From: Megachile rotundata
Lineage: Eukaryota > Arthropoda > Insecta > Hymenoptera > Megachilidae
Assembly (NCBI RefSeq): GCF_050947335.1
Contig: NC_134984.1
Coordinates: forward strand, 12,195,926 to 12,259,925
Reading direction: 5' to 3'
DNA: 64,000 nucleotides
Every line of letters starts with the position of its first letter. The first letter of the stretch is position 1. The position numbers were made by a program, and so were the translations under genes. The notes beneath the pieces are model-generated. The model was not told the origin of the DNA and made no database searches. It saw only the letters and a list, made by a program, of their open reading frames with translations. Of this stretch, positions 38,873 through 50,225 are shown piece by piece.

Positions 38873-38930
38873 GATTGGCGCGCTTGCGCATGCGCACTAG
38901 AGGCTATTTGAAAACGTATATATAGGGAAC
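38873..38930 (+). promoter_or_regulatory. Promoter-like cluster: ATTGG box, NRF-1 palindrome, TATA
   Basis: An inverted CCAAT (attgg) at about 38874 is followed by the perfect 12-bp palindrome TGCGCATGCGCA at 38885-38896, the NRF-1/erect-wing recognition type, and by TATATATAG at 38917-38925. The order and spacing resemble a plus-strand core promoter with a start expected near 38950. It sits only about 145 bp after the EXT1 stop. No downstream coding exon is certain. Confidence 0.45.
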
Positions 38931-39873
38931 ACTTACATCGTTGCGTAAGTAAGTAACGAACCATTGGGATGTCACGTAACCATTGGCGTAATTAGGATTG
39001 TTTTGGGGTGGGTTAAACTCCCTAGTCTTACCAATATGAACATTCTACACTATGCATGTCTACGTGGATTTTAGAAATTTAAAAAATTGAAAATTAAAAA
39101 ATTTGCGAATTTGGAAATTCAAAATTTCGAAAGTTTATAATTTTATAAATTTCTAAATTTTCTGCGTGAGGGCTGGCTCATCCTAATCCCCTAATATCAT
39201 TATATGTGACCCCAGTGGTTATCAGGGCAGCAAATTAAGAAGGTCTTTCATTCTCGAGGAATGGCGTTACTCTGCGCTTTTGTGTATTCACATAATGAAT
39301 TTTGTACAAAGTATCAGATATATATACCTTGTAACATTGTTCGAACTCGAATCGGGCCATGGCACGCATTGACGTATTCAATTGATGTACATACGAATCG
39401 TTTCATAGTTACTAATAAAACGTAAAAATAAAAAAAAATGAAAAGATAAGAAGAAAAAACAATTGATAACGAAGAAAAAATATTATTTGGTGAATTCATC
39501 GATACTTTATGAACCGGCCTTTCGAAGCTGCGCAAAGTATTCTAATCCATAGTCAATTTGATCGCTCGAAACCAAATTTACCAAACGCTTACATTTTTCT
39601 TCTCTATCGTTGAAAACAATGATGATCGTGCAAATGCTATTTTGTATAAGCCAGCCAATGACGTAGCTGTATCCGGATGGCGCCTCGAGAGTAGTAGCCT
39701 CAGGGATGAATCTATTTAAATGCAGCTTACGATCGTGGACTATTTGAAAGCTTTTGGAAATAATTTCCTTATTTTTACATCTCGACTTTTCTACCTTCGT
39801 GAATAATTGACTAATTTAAATTCGTTAGCGTAAGGCATGACTATATTTCGAGTAAGTTTTTGCGTATGATCAG

Positions 39874-39969
39874 GTACAGCTGCGGGAAACGATGTCTTAT
39901 CTCGATGAGGAGAAGCCAATGAGGACCTCCCGCTACTCTCGGATGCTCTTTAAGTGGGAGGTGAAATAG
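39874..39969 (+). CDS. Orphan exon-like small ORF, 25-32 codons
   Basis: An AG at 39872-39873 precedes a frame that runs VQLRETMSYLDEEKPMRTSR and on through YSRMLFKWEVK to a stop at 39967-39969. The ATG is at 39892 (25 aa). Codon choice and composition look more coding-like than the AT-rich flanks, and a donor-like GTGAAA follows TGGGAG. I do not recognise the peptide. It could be a terminal or internal exon of an unlinked transcript, a small peptide gene, or chance. Confidence 0.3.
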   Translation, partial: VQLRETMSYLDEEKPMRTSRYSRMLFKWEVK

Positions 39970-42370
39970 GAGTTTTCTTCTAGATTATCGGTATGGTGGA
40001 TGGTAAAGCATACTCGTGATAGTACATTGGTGTAGTGGAAGAAGGCTAATGGTAGAGTTACTCTACTAGAATTATTCTACTATGGTGCTATTCCACTCTA
40101 TTCTAGTACAATGGATTGATAGAACAGAATGGACTAACACCATTACTAGTACCCTGATTAAATTAGACATTGGTAGTACTACCAAAGGTATGGCGGCACT
40201 TGAAGTAGTCATTAGTAGAGTAGAGTCCGCTGTACAGCAGTAACCCTACTGCTAGCCTTCTTCCATCATTTTAATGCATGTCTTAAAATTATAAAGCCTA
40301 AAATTCCAAATTACTCTTCAGTAATATTTTTGGTAGTATCGTTGGTAAAGTAGAGAGAGGTGCTATCAGAATAACTTTATTACTAATCTTCGCTCCAGTA
40401 TACTAGCGCTAATATATTCTGCCGTCTACTGTACCAACAGACTTTGTAACTTCTCCTACCGAGGAAGGGTATCGTTGCCCGCGGCTGTACTCTTGAATTG
40501 AAACGGTGTTCGCCTCTGTTCAACAAGAGGAATTTCAATCGTTTTTTAACGTGTATCGCTATACCGTTCGTAGTTTGTCTATGTGTTCGGAGCACAGATT
40601 ATTCATAACTCGTAATCAGCGTACCTAGAAAGTGTATTTCAAGGATTTTACGTATCGATTACAAATCGTGTACACGCGCGAAATGATAATTGTGTATACC
40701 TGTACAGCTCGATCGCTCTCAGGAGAACCTTTGAAAGGAAGTAAGAAATTGCTTGTGACCAATATAAATCGCAAGTATGTCTAGTCGTTTACGTTCGTTT
40801 ACATTGATACGCCGGATGAAGGAACGGGAAAGTGATTCGCGTAAAGTAGGTGACACTCGATACCGTGTTTGTGTTTTTCAGGATAATAAGCAAATGTACA
40901 TATATGTATGTATATGTATATGTGATACGTTCATAATAATCATGTGATATATTCATAATTATTGGAGACAGGATTTAACGAACAAAAGGAAAAGAAAAGA
41001 TACGAATGGACTGTGTAATTCCACCAATGGCATTTCTTTGTCGCGATCAAAGTTAATATATGTTCACCAGAAATATTATATTTTTTATGGTATCGATAGT
41101 TTTGAGTATTCGAGGGAGCACCAGTAACGAAGAATCACTTTTTAAATAAATGCTCTCTTTTCGATTGTTATCATGGTTATAGATGGTTGTAATTTTGCTT
41201 CTTCTTTACTGCGTGCTCCACCGTTGTTAAATTTAATTAACGTACACGGGACTGTGCAAAATGATAATCGCTTTTGTTACGAACAAACTTTTGCGTCGAT
41301 CAAACGTTAGCGATCTTTATTTCTAAATGGCGGATATTTGACAAATTAACGTAGTCACTTGATCTTTACTTTATTGGGTAATTAATGGTTTTCTGTAATT
41401 AATTCGAAGGTAATCGACGATGTAATCTTGTTGCATCAAACGTGTATCCGAACAAATATTGGTGATTTTATATGGCCGAGAAAAATAAAGTTTTTATACA
41501 AACCTACGATTGTTGTCTCGTCGAAACAATTGTATATACTCTATTGTATAAAAAGTGTTTTTGGGGATGACGACTTGGTGCTTTATTCATTTCGATGCTC
41601 CCTAGATAAAATTCCTCTTTCCCTACGATTCGAAATTCCTCGAAGAAACGCGGTATCGGTAGACGTGACGGTAGAGGTACTAACCCTTCGACAGTGAAGG
41701 GAGGGACGCGTCAAACTTTTCTCTCGGACTGGTCACGTAAGCCGAGAATGGTTTCAGGGTTAGCGATACGAGAAACGTAAAAAATCGGCTGGACGGAAGG
41801 CGGATTTGGTCGTAAGCAGCCGATCTCCATGCATCCACCACCATTAGGCAAGCCAGCACCACCACCAGCTTCGCAACGGGTGGTGGTGGGCCACGACGAG
41901 ATACTACGGCACCAACACTCCCTTCTTTGTTGCTGGTTTGCTAGAAAGGTGACTATGCCAAGAAGACAGGAGGTATTGAGCACGCCTTGCGTCTACCCAG
42001 TCACCTTTCTCTCTTCGTGACCGTAGCATATGTTTTGCGACGTCGATGGAGCTCTCGCGGCTTTGAACGGCGCCACATCGAAGCTGCTGCTCCTTCCTGG
42101 CTTCTCGTTCGCTCCATCCTTATTTCCACCCCCTTCGCATTTTCCTTCTACCAATTCTTCACGAACGAGACGAAGAAGAAGCCAGCCAGAGAGAGCGTCG
42201 AGTGTCGAGTTGTAAAGAAACGCGAAAGATACGAAAAAGGAAATCGGCCGCGGCTCGAGCCGCCACTCGCGACATCGCTACGTTTCACCTCGTTTGACAA
42301 CACCGAGCTTTTTGTCGCGCGCGTGTGTATCAGCTTTTAATTAAATCTTCAAGTTCAACAAGGGACGAAA

Positions 42371-42422
42371 ATGATCATCGTGAGCAGCGTGTTGCTCCTG
42401 CTGGCGGTTATGTCCAGAGTGG
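42371..42422 (+). CDS. Signal-peptide first coding exon of an unidentified secreted or membrane protein
   Basis: The ATG at 42371 follows an in-frame TAA at 42338 and opens MIIVSSVLLLLAVMSRV, then a strong donor GGTGAGT with GT at 42423-42424, leaving a phase-1 split codon. A short N-terminus, a Leu/Val core and a phase-1 junction right after the hydrophobic segment are typical of signal-peptide exons in secreted and Ig-type surface proteins of insects, which commonly have very long first introns. The preceding 400 bp are GC-rich and suit a 5' UTR. The following exons were not identified; the gene probably extends through or beyond the rest of the window. An alternative weaker donor GTGGGT at 42419 would give phase 0. 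Confidence 0.6.
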
Positions 42423-45179
42423 GTGAGTGTTCTCCCATTTATTTTATTTTTTCAACCCCCTGCTGACTTATTTCAATCCACAATTTTTTAAAAATTTATT
42501 TTAGTATTTACAAAATTTTCTTGAGTCTAAATTTTGATCGAGGCACTATCTTTAAATGTAATTATTTATATTACAAGATAGGGTGAAATCTCATTTGCAA
42601 CCCAATAAATTATTTTGAACTTTCGATAAAACACTGATAAAATTTTCGTATATGCCACAATTAAAACGTTGTAAAGTAAACTAAATGACCCTACAGTCAG
42701 TACAGAAGGGTTAATCCCGGCTTTCGCTTTCCTTTTACCATTGTACAATGATGTAACGAGCTCGGCGCAACGAGGTTGTTGTTTTTTCATTACATTATAG
42801 GATTTTTTGGGTTGGTTGCGTACAAGTAGATATCGCATTCCTGCTGCTTTTTCTCTGTTGTTTTCGTCGTAAACAAAAATCGACGCGTTTACCGAATGTT
42901 GAAGTTCGCGGGAGCGTGTCTTTAAATTCGCGCCCGAAGGTCGATGAGGAAAATCGATCCGCAGCCGGTGAACGGCGACTGAGCGAACCCGTATTCAAAT
43001 AGGTTCGCGTTACATAACGTACAAGTGATATTTCACTTGATTCGGTGTGAACCTTGACAAAAAAAGAAATGTCGAGTGAAAAGGATATTGTAACCGACGA
43101 ATTCCTTCGGAGATTTCGTGCGATACGGAACCTTGATCCGTTTGGAAACGATTTCTCGCGATGCAATTTCGCGATGGAAATATTTCATTGAACAAAAAAG
43201 AAATACATATTTATGCTTCTAAACGTTGTAGGAATATTTTGCTTTACCCTCCGGCTTGATGACGAATTAATTCAAAATGGGAATTCGATGTTCAATCTCT
43301 CAGCAGTTTCTAAATTCTGAACACAGAGAATTTTAAACCCGATTCATTTTTCACAATTGCGATCATATCGACTCTCGCTGTCAGAATTATGTAAGGCTTT
43401 TTGAGAAAAAAAATGTAAAATTCGTTTTTGTGAACTCGTAATCAGGTATAGTTTGCCCGGTTCGAGGTAGCCGCGAAAATGTCAGTTTACGTAATGTTCG
43501 GCTAGTTGGATAACTGGTACACGCGGAAATCAAGCAAAGTGCTTTTGGTCCCTGAGGGTCTGCCCCAAGGGTGTGTTAGAACCTCTTTTTTCGTTCTCCC
43601 TTCTAGGACTCTAGGACCAAATATGGCGACACGTTTTAAAATGCTTCTAAAGAACGTTATCTGTTACTGAGAATAAAAAATTTGGTATGCAGTTTATAGC
43701 TCGCTTAGCCTTTATTAAATGTAAGACTCCACGTGCCTGTGTTTTTATTCCGCCAAGATAGGAAGCTGGTACGTGCCAAACGTTAAGTGAAACGATCTCT
43801 AAAAGCTTTTAAAACTTGTATTACAAATTTGAGGATCTTTTTTTAATATTCGCGCATCATAAAAAGAAACGCTGTGCAACGATGTGCAAGTTACCGAGAA
43901 GTCAAATGTGTTTCTCTTCTTTTTGCAAATTTCTGTTATTTCATAGACCGGTATTAAAAAGCCCAATCTAATTTCACGACTCTTAATTTTCCGTTGAATC
44001 ACCGAGGCGCCTCCGAGGTCTGCGGCCACCGTTGCAGTATTTCGCAAAGCGGTCGTTTCGCATGCGAAACCCACCTACCGTGTTGTTCGATTGCAACAGT
44101 TTCTCTTCCGTCGATCGTCCAAACGGACAATCAACAGAAACCGACTGCAATCGAGCTACGGTTGTTGAAAAATCTTCAGAAACTGCAAGTCGATAGATTA
44201 CGGGAGATAGAAAACGAGAACTCGAGGAACGTGGATCGAATAAGTCATCTGTAACGAACCTGTTGTGAAACCTGAAATCGATCGTATAATTAATTTTTGA
44301 ACACGTATTCACTTATTCTGCTTGAGATAAATAAGCGTTAACTGTTTCAAGCAGGTCTTTACAAGGTTTTATGGGGTGGCTAGCTTTATGGCGATGTTTA
44401 GGCAAAAATAGAGTAATAGTAACATTCCAAATTATCAAACTTCTATATCTTCTTCTCTTATAATTCATATTTAATAATATCTATTATATCACAAATTCTT
44501 AAAGACGTAAAATGTCGAACTTTAAAAATTCTAAAAATATCTGACCTTCCAGTTATACTTCAAACTCTGAAACTCCCACAACATCAAATTCGCAAAGTCC
44601 TAAATCTTGTTCCCTTGTAATCCATCTTTAAATTCATACTCTAAGAAGTATACTCCACCAGTATACTCCAAGAAGACTAAAGACTATGAAAGAGTCTCCA
44701 AAGATGACGAAAGAAGCATGCCTTATTATTACAACAAGATGGGCGAGTAAAGCCGCAAAGATGTCCAGGTGTTTCCCCGCTTCTGAGAAAAGTTCGATGA
44801 ATCGAACGTCACTCCTTCTAATTTCTGCAAAAGTGTCGATTTCCCAACCGTTGTAATTTAATATCGTGTCGGCTATCAAAGTTCACAGGCGGCAAAAGAG
44901 CCCAAGGCGGATGTACGTTACGGCGTGCGCGTTCCTACTTCAACCGATGGGAATAGATTTCTGATTCTGTTCCACAGTGGGCGCCCCGTTCAACCGAGAG
45001 CACGAGCGATTTCGCAAAAGGATCGTTTCCACGGCGAACAACCTATCAACCGTGTTACCGAAATGTATTACAATGCTGTTAACATTCCCCTTTCGTTTCG
45101 TTTGCTACGTCTTTGATCCAATTCGAGTCGAGTATGAAATTGAACTTCCTTCAATTGGTGCACGATTTTGTCTGGTGGG
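42423..45179. other. Unassigned, possibly intron after the signal-peptide exon
   Basis: Mixed AT-rich sequence with short motif-free frames on both strands. One acceptor-like site, 'gattctgttccacag' ending at 44977, opens a phase-1 frame that runs to about 45210 and is discussed among the findings. Confidence 0.4.
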
Positions 45180-46092
45180 GATGGTTTTGTTTTTCGTCGT
45201 TCGATTTTAATTTCTATGGAAAGTGCAGGTCAAATGGGTCATACAGCTGGTTACATTACTCTTATTTTATTATACTATTACTCTATTGTTCGATTATGTC
45301 ATTACCTAGTAGGTTAGGTTAGATTAAAGTTAAGTTGGGTTACATTACATTAAGGTTCAGTTTGGGAGGTTAGGTTAGATCAAAGTTAAATTGAATAGGT
45401 TAGGTTACATTAAGGTTTATTTGGGTAGGTTAGGTTAGATTAAACATTGAGTTAATTAGGTTAGATTAAATTAAAGTTCAGTTAGGCAGGTTAGGTAAGA
45501 TTAAACATTATGTTGTACAGATTAGGTTACATTAAAGTTAAATTAGATGGGTTAGATTGCATTAAGGTTTGTTTGGGTAGGTTAGGTTAGATTAAACATT
45601 GAGTTGATTAGGTTAGATTAAATTAAGGTTCAGTTGGGTAGGTTAGGTTAGATTAAACGTTGGTTGACTAGGTTAGATCAAATTAAGGTTCAGTTTGGTA
45701 GGTTAGGCTAGATTAAGCGTTGAGTTGATTAGGTTGGATTAAATTAAGGTTCAGTTGGGTAGGTTAGGTTAGATTAAACGTTGAGTTGATTAGGTTAGAT
45801 TAAATTAAGGTTCGGTTGGGTAGGTTAGGTTAGATTAAACGTTGGTTGATTAGGCTAGATTAAATTAAGGTTCAGTTTGGTAGGTTAGGTAAGATTAAAC
45901 ATTATGTTAAATAGATTACGTTACATTAAAGTTCAGTTGGAGTTGTTAGATTAAATCATTACCTACTATTTTATTATTTTATTTTTATAGATATTGTCTT
46001 AAACTAGTACTTGCTATATTAAATACAAGTTAAATGTTTTTCTTAATAAATATCTCCTCAAAAGGTTTTCCCAACTTGTGTCAAAAATTATT
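45180..46092 (+). repeat. Dispersed TTAGGTT-rich element, copy 1
   Basis: A core (45308-45955) of about ten copies of a roughly 61-bp unit with the words ggttaggttagattaaa, gttgagttgattagg and aaggttcagttgggta. On each side lie single-copy flanks that are also present around copy 2 at 54.76-55.34 kb: 'tttttcgtcgttcgattt' and 'tcattacctagtaggtt' on the left, 'tcattacctactatt' and 'aacttgtgtcaaaaattatt' on the right. The two loci are therefore copies of one repeat family, not chance simple repeats. No ORF with transposase features is seen, so it would be non-autonomous if mobile. Confidence 0.85.
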
Positions 46093-47279
46093 TCAGATGT
46101 GATAGCCTTCCCGCTAGTACAAAATTTCGCACATGCGTAAGAGGAAATGTTAAGTACCTGTAAGATACACGGACGATAGTGCGTTAATAGGATGCACGAA
46201 TCCGTGGAATTCGACCTTCGATATTTTTTTTTCCTGTTAGAAATACACCGCTACATGGGGTGACAGAGATGTTATCCGTGAAAACAGCTGACTGGCCACA
46301 TGCCTGTGCTACGAGTATTCAAATTTATACGCTCCTTCCGCTCGCTTCTCTCGATGTAAATAGCGAACAAATGGGTTCCGTTGACTGACGGTTTATTTTG
46401 TCAGTCCACCATCATTACAGAAAAGGTATAATTTTATATTTCTAATCAACAGTCCCAATTATTAGAAACATCCTGTAGGAAACGTTGTACGGTGAAAATA
46501 TCCGGACTTTGATCGAGGCTACTCTTATTCCCGATAATTGGAACCATTAACGATTTCTCTTTCACCCGAAATACCGTCACTCGAAAGCGAATTTTTGTCG
46601 CAACTTACGACTGTTCGATTACATCTCAGAAATTCAATCTCGTAGAAAAAAAACTTTTTTCACCCTTCAACCCCCGGTATAAAAGATCAAAGGATCTGTC
46701 GCGAAACCAGCGGGTAATTTTACACCGCAATTTTGAACAAAGAAACGTTCACTACCTTCATCCCGAAGGTTAATGGAAAATCCAGAGAACCGCGAGGTAA
46801 TTCATGCTTGTTCCTTTTTCAAGAATGTTAGCGACTCGAAGCCGCACCCTGAACCACCCAAACGTAATCTCGGTAATATTTCTACTCGAGTCCTTGAGGT
46901 TGAGATCGGGGGCGGATAAATTACGGGGCGTAAACTGCATCCTGACAGTAAATTACTCGATAGTGGTAGACGATACCCGGGGAACGTGGCGCCTACGCGA
47001 AACCGCATCTACTCAACCTAGGCATTTTCTGTTAAGCCTGATTTTCTGCTAGGTTTATGACACCGTTTGAAATACCCTTTTTGACAGCCTCGTTGAACGT
47101 TTACTCGTTTTCCGTAAGATGAAGGAAACTGTGACGGACACGCGCGAGGACAATTCTGGAAGTGAGCTCCTGAAAACGGTGATTGTCTTCTTTTGTTGTT
47201 GATGGAAATTTGAGGAAAATTATGTAGACTCTCTTTTGGAAGTTTCTGATGATGGTTACAAATGATTAATGTCCTCTTT
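46093..47279. other. Unassigned, no gene recognised
   Basis: Unique sequence of mixed composition. Frames at 46802-47052 on both strands overlap each other and carry no motif. Confidence 0.4.
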
Positions 47280-47530
47280 AGAATTAATAATCATGTCCTT
47301 AAATTAGAATTAACAGACAAGTCTGTAAATTAAGATGGTGGTCCTAATTTGGTCCTAACTTGAATGTGGATACAAGTCTGTAAATTAGAACGTTGGTCTA
47401 ATTTGATCCTAACTTGGACGTTGATCCAAGTCTGTAAATTAAGACAATGGCCCTAATTTGGTCCTAACATGGATGTTGATCCAAGCCTGTAAATTAGGAC
47501 CAACATCAAAGTCTCTCAATTAGGATCAAA
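47280..47530. repeat. Tandem repeat of about 62 bp, three to four copies
   Basis: Units contain 'gtctgtaaatta', 'ggtcctaatttggtccta' and 'acttggatgttgatccaag' with moderate divergence; the last copy is partly inverted ('aaattaggaccaacatc'). Confidence 0.75.
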
Positions 47531-49549
47531 TATAACTCATCACCAAAGTTCAAAGACATCGAACAAATCGATCACACTTCATGTACACGTAACTCCACCT
47601 TGAAAGTCGTAACGAAACCTGATCATAAAACTACCCAGTTCTATTTAAAGAAACGAAACTAATATTACACATAATTCAAAGAAAACTTCATTCAAGTTTT
47701 CACACGAGTTTTAACGTATTTTTATTAGCTATCTTGAAGAGCGAGAAAATGGCGGTCCATCTTATTTATCAGAGGGTTAAGAATGTTTGCAATACAGTGA
47801 CAGTGAGTACCTAACCGAAAGAAATAATCATTCCGCCAACAGAATATTCCTTTCAACCGGCTTCTCATAGGTGTATTCGCGACTTTAATTCATTGGGTTC
47901 CGCAAAAGGCCGGATTACAAGCTTTCGTGTAACTCAGCCAACGATATTTTATCCGTGGACAGTCCGATGGTTAAATTATGTTCAGGCGGCGTATTAAAAC
48001 CTCGATAGCCCGGCCAGGCAAACACGATACACCGTGGCCGGACACGTTTCATGGCTATTATCCCTTCTCTTGGATTCCAAGTGCAACTGTGTACTCTGCT
48101 TTGCAACAATCGCAACAATTTGGTTTGTTTTGTGATTATGGCGGTTTAAAGGTCGCGCGGTACCAGAGTCATGGTTCTTTAGATGTAGCACTTGATTTTC
48201 TACATAAATCCATGTGATTTTCTGTTTAAATTCTCGTTGTAAGAATGTTCTATGATCTGTTCTATGATAGATTTCCTCTATGTCCACGTAAACGTAAAAC
48301 GACAATTGACAAAGCAAACATAACCTAATTTGTCATAGCACCAAGAAAAGTTGGGCCATCTGGGTTCCGTTCAAATTGTCTTGATAATAGTTTTGCGGTA
48401 AAAGTTTAACATTCTAATGACAGGTTAGACTTTCTTCCAATCAGATAGTATAATTATTTTGCCTCCAGAGCTATTACGTGCTTGCATATCATACGATCGA
48501 TTTCGAAACGTAGAAAGTCTGACATGGTTTGATGACATAAAGTATTGCAAAACAGCAGTTGTGTATCAGTTTGTAACTTAAGGTTTCGGGAAAATGGCTG
48601 CATAAGTACAAAATGGTAAGCTGTATCAAAAACATCGAAGTACCTATTTTCATAAAACGTTTAATTCGACATTCCACGAGTGGTTTTACGTCACTCGTAT
48701 ATCATCGATGTCGTCGGTCAGACTTGTATCTCGTTACGGTACTTAACATACCTGTCTGCGTTTTTCGACAACATCTAACCCTTCCATCGTAAAATTCGAC
48801 GAGCTAAAATTTCGAAGACAGTCTCCGACTACGATCCAGGCGCTTCTCTGGATATCGGATATCGCGATACACCGTAGGCATGTAATTCCGTTTGTTAGCA
48901 TGCGCGTAGAACGGGTCTGTCCAGTCGAGACCGGCGGCAAGCTCCTCTCCGCTTTGTGTCGCGTAGAAAACGGCCATTATCCTTCCCTCGGGATTCCATC
49001 AGCACCCACACTCTCCCCTGGTCTCTTGTTCGCAATTACCTGGAGAATTTACCGCGGCGTACGTAGGTTATGCCTTGAACCACCGAGCCGTGTTGCCTAT
49101 TACGTTCTTCTCGCTGGGTTATCCATCGATGTCCGCGCTGTGGGTCTCTCCTCGTTGCTGCTCACTCGCCAATTACCCGCAGGATTTACCGTGGCCAATG
49201 CACCGATATCAGTTCCTCGACTCCGGTGTCCATTATCCTTGGACCTCCGACTGGTTCCATAGTCGTCCATGCGACAGCACCAACAACAACAGTGAGAAAA
49301 TAAAATCGAATCGAATCGTGACTGGTACAATGAGCATTAACATTCTTTTTTATTTTATGGACATCGATCTTGCGATTAAAATATGGAGGCGCGGCTATGA
49401 ATAATTTAGACATTTTTTTTAACCTTGTTAACCTTGAAAGTCAATTTGTACGATTATTGTAACAAATTTTGTATGATAATTCAATTTGTATAGGGTCGTC
49501 AAATTTTAGATATAAATGGTGCAATTATTATCATTTAAGGTAATCATGT
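47531..49549. other. Unassigned; GC-richer coding-like patch at 48.9-49.3 kb
   Basis: Mostly unique AT-rich sequence. 48900-49300 is GC-richer, and overlapping frames are open. Within it an acceptor-donor pair brackets 49181-49291 (see findings). No gene can be named. Confidence 0.4.
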
Positions 49550-50225
49550 TTCTGTGCAGAAGGGTGTAACATAAGAGCCACATCCCTTTTCGTTACTCTT
49601 CTAATGTGAATTAATATGCTTCTTGTATAAAAATCTTTTTTCATTACTTTTTTAATGTGAATACTTATATGTCTTCTTTTAATGAAATTCCTTTCTTGTT
49701 ACTCTTCCAATATGAACATTCATGCACGTCTTATATAAAAATCCTTTTTCGTTACTTTAGTAATGTGAACATTAGTATGTTTCTTTTATAAAAATCTCTT
49801 TTCATTACTTTTTTAATATGAACATTTACATGTCACTTTTTTATGAAATTCTTTTTTTGTTACTCTTCTAATATGAACATTCATGCACGTCTTATATAAA
49901 AATCCTTTTTCGTTACTTTAGTAATGTGAACATTAGTATGTTTCTTTTATAAAAATCTCTTTTCATTACTTTTTTAATATGAACACTTACATGTTTCCTT
50001 TTTATGAAATTCCTTTTTTGTTACTCTTCTAACATGAACATTTATGCATGTTTTGTATAAAAATCCTTTTTTGTTACTTTCTTAACGTGAACGCTAATAA
50101 GCTTCTTGTATAAAAATCTTCTCTTATTACTTTTTTAACATGAACACTTACATGTCTCTTTTTTATAAAATTCCTTTATGTTACTCTTCCAACATGAACA
50201 CTTAAATGTATCTTATATAAAAATG
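49550..50225. repeat. Higher-order tandem repeat, about 54-bp monomers, 160-bp period
   Basis: Monomers share 'ttttcattactttttta', 'atgtgaacattta' and 'cttttataaaaatc'. A three-monomer block of about 160 bp is nearly identical at 49741 and 49902 (both with 'cgttactttagtaatgtg'). Older copies lie on both sides. Confidence 0.85.

Larger units (their letters stand above)
38741..42370. other. Downstream of EXT1; promoter-like cluster and orphan small ORF
   Basis: Contains the likely EXT1 3' UTR, an NRF-1/TATA cluster at 38885-38925, a small exon-like ORF at 39874-39969, a tract of short 'ctactagt/actctact' words at 40050-40260, and GC-rich sequence at 41690-42370 leading into the signal-peptide exon. 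No complete gene is recognised. Confidence 0.4.

Noticed and set aside
45308..45955. True interstitial telomere array
   Set aside because: TTAGG words are embedded in a 61-bp unit with other sequence rather than forming a pure TTAGG run, and the element is dispersed with its own flanks.
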